This document shows, in pieces, positions 7,466 to 13,012 of a DNA stretch of 13,012 bases. The stretch is from an uncultured Terrimonas sp. GTDB taxonomy: Bacteria > Bacteroidota > Bacteroidia > Chitinophagales > Chitinophagaceae. The position numbers were made by a program, and so were the translations under genes. Location of the stretch: assembly GCA_946886925.1 (NCBI GenBank), contig CAMPJQ010000021.1:1-13012 (forward strand), in the 5' to 3' direction. The notes under the pieces are model-generated. The model was not told the DNA's origin. It saw only the letters and a program-made list of their open reading frames with translations, and ran no database searches. Position 1 is the first letter of the stretch, and every line of letters starts with the position of its first letter.

Positions 7466-8059
7466 ATGAAAATGAAACCACTCTTCTTTCTATCGCTTCC
7501 TGCAATGCTTTTTTTTTCTTCCTGTAAAAAAGATTCAAACGAAACTGCCAGGCCTATTTCCGGTAATTACAAGTTCATAAAACTTGTAGCGAATACCATT
7601 AGCGCCATATCCTATACAGAAGCCGGAATATTGTATAAATCAGTTACCTATTCGGAGTATACAACTAAGAATAACGCAGGGCGTCTTGAAATTGACGGCA
7701 GCAATATGAAATCTTTTGGACTTTCTTATTCGGTTGATACAACGGCAAAAGCCGATTACTATGAAAATAACACACTAATAGATTCTTTTGAAATACCATT
7801 TCTCGTAAATGTTCCTGCATCTGATGGTGTAAGCGGGTACAAAATAATAACCAATGATTCAATATATGTTAGTGACGGACTGATGTTTTCGGGAAGTTCC
7901 ACCATACCTATAATACCAACGGGTTTAAAATATAGAATAGAGGGTGATAAACTGATTTTTATTACGGGTGGAACACAAGTTAAAACAACACAACAACAGG
8001 GTATCAATGTGAAACAGGAAGTACGTGTAAGCGCTGAATTGATATACCAAAAGCAATAA
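7466..8059 (+). CDS. Lipoprotein, small beta-rich domain of unknown function
   Basis: The 197-residue product has a clear lipoprotein signal peptide with lipobox FSSC and lipidation at Cys20, followed by KKDSNE, a Lys/Asp-rich start common in Bacteroidota lipoproteins that may favour surface display. The mature part begins ISGNYKFIKLVANT, which resembles the first strand of lipocalin-like domains (a Gly-x-Tyr/Trp opening). It continues with alternating strands such as LEIDGSNMKSFGLSY, YRIEGDKLIFITG and VKQEVRVSAELIYQ at the C-terminus. No catalytic residues are evident. The overall pattern fits a small lipocalin-like barrel, but the family is not recognised with certainty. The gene stands alone on the plus strand. 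Upstream is a 16-bp palindrome that could be an operator; downstream is a 10-bp inverted repeat. Confidence 0.85.
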   Translation: MKMKPLFFLSLPAMLFFSSCKKDSNETARPISGNYKFIKLVANTISAISYTEAGILYKSVTYSEYTTKNNAGRLEIDGSNMKSFGLSYSVDTTAKADYYENNTLIDSFEIPFLVNVPASDGVSGYKIITNDSIYVSDGLMFSGSSTIPIIPTGLKYRIEGDKLIFITGGTQVKTTQQQGINVKQEVRVSAELIYQKQ

Positions 8060-8095
8060 GCGCCTTAAATAATTACTAAAGAGGTGGTACAAACA

Positions 8096-8127
8096 TTTCA
8101 ATATTTCCCGGACCCATAATATTGAAA
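8096..8127 (+). terminator. 10-bp inverted repeat downstream of lipoprotein, possible weak terminator
   Basis: TTTCAATATT at 8096-8105 is exactly complementary to AATATTGAAA at 8118-8127, with a 12-base loop. The stem is AT-rich and no T-run follows, so it may be a weak terminator or a 3'-end stabiliser. Confidence 0.4.
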
Positions 8128-8204
8128 CAATAAACTTGAGTCAAAAACACAGCTGTATCCCTTCAAGATAAAACTGTCCAGTTTAAAAAAAAATATATGA
8201 GGCG

Positions 8205-8236
8205 GGGTTTCCAGGCTTCAAAAAGGTTGGAAACCC
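8205..8236 (-). terminator. Probable terminator of the metH operon
   Basis: GGGTTTCCA at 8205-8213 and TGGAAACCC at 8228-8236 form a perfect 9-bp stem with a 14-base loop, six bases after the metH part 2 coding sequence in the minus direction. A run of nine U follows about 11 bases later (8193-8185). The distance to the U-run is longer than in a textbook terminator. Confidence 0.6.
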
Positions 8237-8241
8237 TTTGT

Positions 8242-10917
8242 TCATTCCAGCACCGGTCTCAACCATCTTTGCATTTCTTCGGCACCGGAACCGCTGCGTT
8301 TTACATAATCGTCAAACTGATCCTGCTGAATTTTTCCCACACCAAAATACTGGCTTTGCGGGTTACTGAAATACCACCCGCATACCGATGATGCGGGGTA
8401 CATAGCCAGGGATTCTGTGAGATGGATGCCCGTTGCATCTTCACCACCCAGCAGGCTGAACAGCTTGTATTTTTCCAGGTGATCGGGACAGGCGGGATAA
8501 CCTGGTGCCGGTCGTATGCCCTGGTATTTTTCTTTGATTAGTTCTTCATTGCTCAGCGCCTCCTCTTTTACATAACCCCAGAACTCCTTTCTTGTTCGTT
8601 GGTGCAAACATTCGGCAAAAGCTTCCACCAGGCGGTCGCAGAGGGCCTGCATGGTTATTTTATTGTAATCATCATGCTCTGCCTCAAATTTTTTGATATG
8701 AGGCTCTATTCCCTTAATGGTAACAGAAAAAGCACCGATATAGTCCTGTACGCCGGTAGTTTGTGGTGCTATAAAATCTGCCAGAGACAGGTTAGGCTGC
8801 CCTGGGGCTTTTTTAATTTGCTGACGCAGAGATTCCAATCTTATTTCCCCACCATCGTTCTTTACTTCAACGGTATCCGGCGCAGTAGTATTGGCCTGCC
8901 AAAAACCTATTACCCCGTGAGCCGTAAGTCCCTTTTCAGCAATGGTCCGGTCTAGCAAAGCATTTGCATCGTTATAAAGCTTAGTGGCTTCCACACCTAC
9001 CTTTTCATCGGTTAATATTTGCGGAAAATTGCCATGCAGTTCCCATGCTATAAAAAATGGTTTCCAGTCTATATACTGTCGTATTTCATTGAGATCATAG
9101 TCCTCAAATATTTTTGTGCCGGTAAAAGAAGGTATAGGAGCAGTATAATTTTCCCAATCAATTTTTACCTTATTGGACTGTGCGGCTTCATAAGAAATAT
9201 ACTGTTTAACCGGTTTCTTATTTTCGAAATCGGTTTTTAGTTTCTGGTATTCGGCACTGATCCCTTCCAGGAATTTTTCTTTTTGTTCATTCAGTAATGC
9301 GCCTGCCACAGTAACGCTCCTGCTGGCATCGAGCACATGCACCACGCCATTGTCGTACTGGGGTGCTATTTTAACGGCAGTATGCATACGCGAGGTAGTA
9401 GCGCCACCGATAAGCAATGGAAGATTCATGCCCCGGCGTTTCATTTCGTGCGCCACATGCACCATTTCATCGAGTGATGGTGTAATTAAACCGCTTACGC
9501 CTACCATAGCAGCGCCGCATTTTACCGCTTCATCCAAAATTTTATCTGTAGGCACCATCACACCCAGATCTTTTATATTATAGCCATTACAGCCCAAAAC
9601 CACTCCTACTATATTTTTGCCAATGTCATGCACATCTCCTTTAACCGTTGCCAGCAAAATAGTTGGCGCATCCGAAACTTCGGATTTTGCGGCTTCTATA
9701 TAAGGCGTAAGAATGGCCACCGATTTTTTCATCACCCTCGCGGATTTTACCACCTGCGGCAAAAACATTTTTCCTGCGCCAAATAAATCGCCCACTACAT
9801 TCATCCCATCCATCAGCGGACCTTCAATAACATCTAAAGGACGGGGATATTTCAGGCGCGCTTCTTCCGTGTCAATATCAATGAAATCGGTTATGCCGTT
9901 TACCAGCGAATGGGTAAGCCGTTCTTCAACAGAAGTATTGCGCCACGCATTATCTTTAACCACTTCTTTTCCTTTTGCTTTTACTGTTTCGGCAAAAGCG
10001 ATCAGCTTTTCAGTGGCTTCATTGCTATTGTTGTTCAGGTTCAGTATCACGTCTTCGCACAACTGCCTCAAATGAGGATCTATTTCGTCGTACACAGCCA
10101 GCTGTCCGGCATTTACAATACCCATATCCATGCCCGCCTTAATAGCGTGATATAAAAAAACGGCATGCATGGCTTCGCGCACATGATCATTTCCGCGGAA
10201 AGAAAAGGATACATTGCTTACGCCGCCGCTTATTTTCGTGAGCGGCATCAGTCGTTTTATTTCCTTTGTGGCCTCAATAAAATCAACCGCATAGTTATTG
10301 TGCTCTTCAATGCCGGTAGCGATTGCAAAAATGTTAGGATCGAAAATGATATCCTGCGGGTCGTATCCTACTTTTTGCGTAAGTATTTTATATGCCTTAT
10401 GACTTATTTCTATTTTCCTTTCTTTGGTATCCGCCTGTCCCTGCTCATCAAATGCCATTACAATAACCGAAGCGCCAAACATTTTGCATATTTCCGCCTG
10501 GCGGATAAATTTCTCTTCCCCTTCCTTCATGGAGATGGAGTTAACGATACACTTGCCCTGCACGCATTTTAAACCAGCTTCAATGATCTCAAATTTGGAA
10601 GAATCTATCATAATGGGGATCCTGGCAATATCGGGTTCGCTTTGCAACAGGTTAAGGAAGGTAGTCATTGCCGTTACGCCTTCCAGCATGGCGTCATCCA
10701 TGTTTACATCAAGCACCTGGGCACCATTTTCTACCTGCTGTCTTGCAACGCTTAGCGCTTCTTCATACTTGCCATCCCGCACCAAACGGGCGAATTTTTT
10801 GGAGCCGGTAACATTTGTACGTTCACCTATATTTACAAAATTGGTTTCAGGACGAACCACTAAAGGCTCAAGTCCCGACAAACGGAGGTATGGTTTTATA
10901 ACTACAGGTTCAGACAT
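8242..10917 (-). CDS. metH: Methionine synthase, folate/cobalamin/activation part (split MetH, C-terminal chain)
   Basis: The 891-residue product covers the last three of the four MetH modules. Residues about 25-290 are the methyltetrahydrofolate (pterin-binding) barrel, starting [14 protein letters not shown]. About 325-410 is the helical cap and 418-545 the cobalamin-binding domain, with DVHDIG at 428-433 (His430 is the expected cobalt ligand) and the [11 protein letters not shown] and GGATTS loops. About 600-891 is the AdoMet-binding reactivation domain, with [12 protein letters not shown] at 802-813. The N-terminal homocysteine domain is missing and is encoded by the upstream gene, 177 bases away. 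Together the two make methionine from homocysteine with methylcobalamin as carrier, in the cytoplasm. The chain looks intact. A probable terminator follows at 8205-8236. Confidence 0.96.
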   Translation of the reverse strand: MSEPVVIKPYLRLSGLEPLVVRPETNFVNIGERTNVTGSKKFARLVRDGKYEEALSVARQQVENGAQVLDVNMDDAMLEGVTAMTTFLNLLQSEPDIARIPIMIDSSKFEIIEAGLKCVQGKCIVNSISMKEGEEKFIRQAEICKMFGASVIVMAFDEQGQADTKERKIEISHKAYKILTQKVGYDPQDIIFDPNIFAIATGIEEHNNYAVDFIEATKEIKRLMPLTKISGGVSNVSFSFRGNDHVREAMHAVFLYHAIKAGMDMGIVNAGQLAVYDEIDPHLRQLCEDVILNLNNNSNEATEKLIAFAETVKAKGKEVVKDNAWRNTSVEERLTHSLVNGITDFIDIDTEEARLKYPRPLDVIEGPLMDGMNVVGDLFGAGKMFLPQVVKSARVMKKSVAILTPYIEAAKSEVSDAPTILLATVKGDVHDIGKNIVGVVLGCNGYNIKDLGVMVPTDKILDEAVKCGAAMVGVSGLITPSLDEMVHVAHEMKRRGMNLPLLIGGATTSRMHTAVKIAPQYDNGVVHVLDASRSVTVAGALLNEQKEKFLEGISAEYQKLKTDFENKKPVKQYISYEAAQSNKVKIDWENYTAPIPSFTGTKIFEDYDLNEIRQYIDWKPFFIAWELHGNFPQILTDEKVGVEATKLYNDANALLDRTIAEKGLTAHGVIGFWQANTTAPDTVEVKNDGGEIRLESLRQQIKKAPGQPNLSLADFIAPQTTGVQDYIGAFSVTIKGIEPHIKKFEAEHDDYNKITMQALCDRLVEAFAECLHQRTRKEFWGYVKEEALSNEELIKEKYQGIRPAPGYPACPDHLEKYKLFSLLGGEDATGIHLTESLAMYPASSVCGWYFSNPQSQYFGVGKIQQDQFDDYVKRSGSGAEEMQRWLRPVLE

Positions 10918-10938
10918 TGTTTTTTAGTTTTAAAGGTT

Positions 10939-10980
10939 AGCTATGGGCTATCGGCGGTGAGCCCTCAGCTTTCAGATTTG
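10939..10980. repeat. Degenerate heptamer repeat (six units, about AGCTNTC)
   Basis: Six consecutive 7-bp blocks in the spacer between the two metH genes share the pattern RGCTNTS (for example AGCTATG, GGCTATC, AGCTTTC). The last unit is AGATTTG, which is the GATTTNN repeat of 1314 and 4959 shifted by one base. The third and fourth units are degenerate. The GGGCT...AGCCC part can also form a small hairpin. Confidence 0.5.
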
Positions 10981-11001
10981 AACGATAGGCCTTCATAATG
11001 T

Positions 11002-11033
11002 AGCTTTTTCAAAAGCTGAACTCGCAATTTGCG
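11002..11033. repeat. Two short palindromes in the metH spacer
   Basis: AGCTTTTTCAAAAGCT (11002-11017) has 7-bp arms, and CGCAATTTGCG (11023-11033) has 5-bp arms around one base. Both lie in the 177-base spacer and could fold in the message between the two metH chains. Confidence 0.4.
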
Positions 11034-11082
11034 GTATCAGGCTTACTGTTCATTTTTTTACCCACGCTTCATTGATTTCCAC

Positions 11083-11101
11083 ATTTTCAAATTTTCAAAT
11101 T
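11083..11101. repeat. ATTTTCAA direct repeat overlapping the metH part 1 stop
   Basis: Two tandem ATTTTCAA units (11083-11090 and 11091-11098) continue as ATT. The TGA stop of the homocysteine-domain gene (11095-11097 on the minus strand) lies inside the second unit. Confidence 0.55.
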
Positions 11102-12099
11102 AACGCTCTCTCAACAACCGGTAAAGTCCGGGGTGGTAAACTCCTCACATTGTCCGCTATGTGCTTAATGTGATCGGGCGTTGTACCGCAGCATCCGCCT
11201 ACAATGTTTACAAATCCTCTTTCTGCCCACTCCTCCAAAAAATGCGCCGTTTCATCGGGCGTTTCATCATATTCACCCATGGCATTGGGCAGGCCGGCAT
11301 TAGGATAAGCAGACACGTAGCACGATGCTATCTGTGATAACTCTTCTACATGCGACCTCATTTCCTTTGCGCCTAACGCGCAATTCAAACCAATGCTTAA
11401 TGGCTTTGCATGCATTACTGAAGTATAAAAAGCTTCTAAGGTTTGCCCGCTAAGGGTACGGCCGGAAGCATCGGTAATGGTGCCGCTGATCATGATCTCC
11501 GCAGGCTGTAATTGGGGATGATCGTGATAAAATTGTTTTATAGCATAAATGGCCGCCTTGGCGTTGAGCGTATCAAAAATAGTTTCAACCAATAATATAT
11601 CAACACCTCCTTCTGCCAAACCTTTTACCTGTTCGTAATAAGCGGCCACTACCTTGTCAAACGTTACCGCCCTGAAACCCGGATTATTTACGTCGGGAGA
11701 AAGACTGAGGGTTTTATTCAAAGGACCTATGGCGCCTGCCACCCAACCGGTTTTACCCGATTGCTTAATCGCATCCTTTGCGCATTGGGCAGCAGCCACA
11801 TTCAACTCATAGGCCAACGACTGCATATCATAATCCGCCTGGGCAATTGCTGTGCTGCTGAAGGTATTGGTTTCAAGAATATCTGCCCCGGCGGCCAAGT
11901 ATTGCTTATGAATTTCGGTAATGATCTGTGGCTGGGTTATACTCAGGAGGTCATTATTGCCTTTTACATCGGAGGGCCAGTCTTTAAAACGCTCACCGCG
12001 GTAATCGGCCTCGGTGAGCTTATACTGCTGTATCATGGTGCCCATAGCTCCATCTATTACCAGGATACGTTGTTGTAAGGCTGTTCTTATATCGCTCAT
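11095..12099 (-). CDS. metH: Homocysteine-binding chain of methionine synthase (split MetH, N-terminal chain)
   Basis: The 334-residue product is the first MetH module, a zinc-dependent homocysteine methyltransferase barrel. It opens with [14 protein letters not shown] (11-24). [10 protein letters not shown] (71-80) and [12 protein letters not shown] (125-136) are family blocks. The zinc and homocysteine-activating cysteines are Cys240 (GLNCALG) and Cys303-Cys304 (GGCCGTTP). The chain stops where the folate domain would begin; that domain and the rest are in the next gene. Unlike most genes here it has a strong Shine-Dalgarno, GGAGG at 12107-12111, seven bases before the ATG, which fixes the start. 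The last codon and stop lie in an ATTTTCAA repeat. Standalone homocysteine methyltransferases (BhmT/MmuM type) have the same domain, but the adjacent MetH C-terminal chain makes split MetH the clear choice. Confidence 0.95.
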   Translation of the reverse strand: MSDIRTALQQRILVIDGAMGTMIQQYKLTEADYRGERFKDWPSDVKGNNDLLSITQPQIITEIHKQYLAAGADILETNTFSSTAIAQADYDMQSLAYELNVAAAQCAKDAIKQSGKTGWVAGAIGPLNKTLSLSPDVNNPGFRAVTFDKVVAAYYEQVKGLAEGGVDILLVETIFDTLNAKAAIYAIKQFYHDHPQLQPAEIMISGTITDASGRTLSGQTLEAFYTSVMHAKPLSIGLNCALGAKEMRSHVEELSQIASCYVSAYPNAGLPNAMGEYDETPDETAHFLEEWAERGFVNIVGGCCGTTPDHIKHIADNVRSLPPRTLPVVERALI

Positions 12100-12323
12100 A
12101 TTTTTCCCTCCAGTATCATTTTATATATGCGTTGCATTATGCTCACCATAGTTGCAGGCGCTGAAGTGTGCGACGCAACGGAAGATACATAGCAGCAATG
12201 CAGCCGGTATCAAAAAAAATTTACTAAACTTTAAAACGTTGGGAAACCGTAGCGGGAGTTTCTTATCGTTTATTAGTTCAGTTTTTAATCAGGCTGAACA
12301 ATAAACAAATCTGCCTGAATATG
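12100..12323 (-). ncRNA. Structured 5' leader upstream of metH part 1 (candidate regulatory RNA)
   Basis: If transcription starts at the promoter candidate at 12329-12336, the leader is about 220 nt. Near its 5' end GTTTATT/AATAAAC and GTTCAG/CTGAAC form a 13-bp stem with one bulged base (12268-12281 with 12294-12306). Its 12-base loop contains CCUGA (12293-12289 in RNA sense), complementary to UCAGG at 12318-12314, so a pseudoknot is possible. Further down, GATAC/GTATC (12184-12188/12207-12211) can pair. GUUGC at 12179-12175 can pair with either of two GCAAC copies (12155-12151 or 12135-12131). I do not recognise a known riboswitch class. Confidence 0.35.
12107..12111 (-). promoter_or_regulatory. 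Strong ribosome binding site of metH part 1
   Basis: GGAGG on the minus strand, seven bases before the ATG at 12099. It is notable because Shine-Dalgarno sequences are otherwise scarce in this window, as in Bacteroidota generally. Confidence 0.6.
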
Positions 12324-12328
12324 TGGCG

Positions 12329-12336
12329 CAAATGTA
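12329..12336 (-). promoter_or_regulatory. Bacteroidota-type -7 promoter element for the metH operon
   Basis: TACATTTG on the minus strand matches the TAnnTTTG consensus exactly. It lies in the recR-metH gap, 26 bases after the recR stop. The -33 position, 19 bases upstream, is only TTTT. A start site near 12322-12324 is inferred. Confidence 0.45.
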
Positions 12337-12362
12337 CAACAGTATGTTGAAAATAAAAAGCG

Positions 12363-12980
12363 TTAGTGCGAAACGTACTTTTCTACCGGCATCCTGTTTT
12401 GCAGGCTCCTGCCTAAGGTAAGCTCATCGGCATACTCCAGCTCCCCTCCAAAGGAGATACCCCGGGCAATGGTAGTAACCTTTACCTGGGAGGATTCGAG
12501 CTTTTTCTGTATGTAATAAATAGTTGTATCGCCCTGGATATTCGGACTAAGTGCAAAGATCACCTCTTCCACATCGCTCTTTTGTATGCGTTGCAAAAGG
12601 GTTTCTATATTCAACTGGTCGGGCCCTATACCATCCAATGGTGAAATAATGCCACCTAAAACATGGTATAGTCCATTGTATTGCTGAGTGCTTTCCACCG
12701 CAATTACATCGCGTATGGTTTCCACCACGCAAATGGTTTCTTTTTTACGGGAAGGATTACCGCAAATATTACACAAATTACTGTCGGAAATATTATGGCA
12801 TACCGTACAAAACATTACTTCCTTTTTCATTCGGTCAATGGTAGCGGTGAACCGTTGTACATCTTCCGGGCTCTGCTTAATCAGGTGCAATACCAATCGA
12901 AGCGCCGTTTTTTTTCCGATACCGGGCAAGCGGGCAAATTCATTAACTGCATTTTCAAGTAAGGAAGAAGAAATTTGCAT
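12363..12980 (-). CDS. recR: RecR, recombination mediator protein
   Basis: From the ATG at 12980 the product is 205 residues, the usual RecR length. This start gives MQISSSLLENAVNEFARLPGIGKKTA, the family beginning; an in-frame ATG six codons upstream (12998) adds only MLYLCA and is less likely. Residues 18-29 (LPGIGKKTALRL) are the helix-hairpin-helix DNA-binding motif. A four-cysteine zinc site is at Cys58, Cys61, Cys70 and Cys73. About 81-175 is the Toprim domain (ICVVETIRDVIAVES, then YHVLGG and LSPNIQGDTTIYY). The C-terminus ARGISFGGELEYADELTLGRSLQNR is conserved. RecR works with RecO, and RecF in some bacteria, to load RecA onto single-stranded DNA during gap repair. The upstream neighbour is outside the window. 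The metH genes follow on the same strand after 263 bases and seem to have their own promoter. Confidence 0.96.
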   Translation of the reverse strand: MQISSSLLENAVNEFARLPGIGKKTALRLVLHLIKQSPEDVQRFTATIDRMKKEVMFCTVCHNISDSNLCNICGNPSRKKETICVVETIRDVIAVESTQQYNGLYHVLGGIISPLDGIGPDQLNIETLLQRIQKSDVEEVIFALSPNIQGDTTIYYIQKKLESSQVKVTTIARGISFGGELEYADELTLGRSLQNRMPVEKYVSH

Positions 12981-13012
12981 AGCGCAAAGATATAACAAGT
13001 TACAGGTTGCAA

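Noticed and set aside
10424..10927. A 167-residue plus-strand frame over the start of metH part 2.
   Set aside because: It is a shadow of the pterin-binding domain coding strand; long antisense frames are common opposite conserved genes.
8242..12099. The two metH genes as a single gene broken by mutation or sequencing error.
   Set aside because: The junction is at a domain boundary, each chain has its own start, the first has a strong ribosome site, and the 177-base spacer is non-coding with repeats.
12240..12262. CUCCCGCUACGGU in the metH leader resembles part of the cobalamin riboswitch core (CCCCCGCAACGGU).
   Set aside because: The other conserved parts of that class (the GGUGAAAAUCC-like segment before it and the B12 box after it) are not present, so the likeness is probably chance.
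12268..12306. The strong hairpin as a classical terminator of recR.
   Set aside because: No U-run follows it in the minus direction; termination by this hairpin is possible but not supported by the standard pattern.

Overview
The window comes from a member of the Bacteroidota, most likely a Chitinophagaceae-type soil or plant bacterium. The evidence is split methionine synthase (two adjacent genes instead of one metH), lipoproteins with Cys-Lys-rich N-termini, an Omp85-family outer membrane protein, moderate GC, mostly absent Shine-Dalgarno sequences, and one good match to the Bacteroidota promoter element TAnnTTTG. No mobile element, CRISPR array, rRNA or tRNA was seen.

Layout. Positions 1-1293 (-) hold the N-terminal 431 codons of a BamA/TamA-like outer membrane protein that runs off the left edge. 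Divergent from it, with only 49 bases between start codons, is hemW (+), then a GNAT acetyltransferase (+). Convergent with these are a possible 37-residue one-helix membrane protein (-) and a 311-residue lipoprotein of unknown family (-). Next come an SDR oxidoreductase and a UxaA-type sugar-acid dehydratase (both -), which look like two steps of one sugar-acid or deoxysugar catabolic pathway. A 760-base gap (6706-7465) has no convincing intact gene but holds short frame-broken coding-like stretches. It is followed by a 197-residue lipoprotein (+) with a perfect 16-bp palindrome just upstream.

The right third is all on the minus strand. recR (12363-12980) is followed by a 263-base gap, then metH part 1 (homocysteine domain, 334 aa), a 177-base spacer and metH part 2 (folate, cobalamin and activation domains, 891 aa), ending near a probable terminator at 8205-8236. 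The two MetH parts add up to 1225 residues, about the length of single-chain E. coli MetH.

The most interesting non-coding signals are a roughly 220-nt leader before metH part 1, with a long hairpin whose loop can pair upstream (pseudoknot-like) and further alternative pairings, and islands of 7-bp periodic repeats in three separate intergenic gaps. No clearly novel multi-gene system was found. Most of the window is ordinary chromosomal housekeeping and metabolism.
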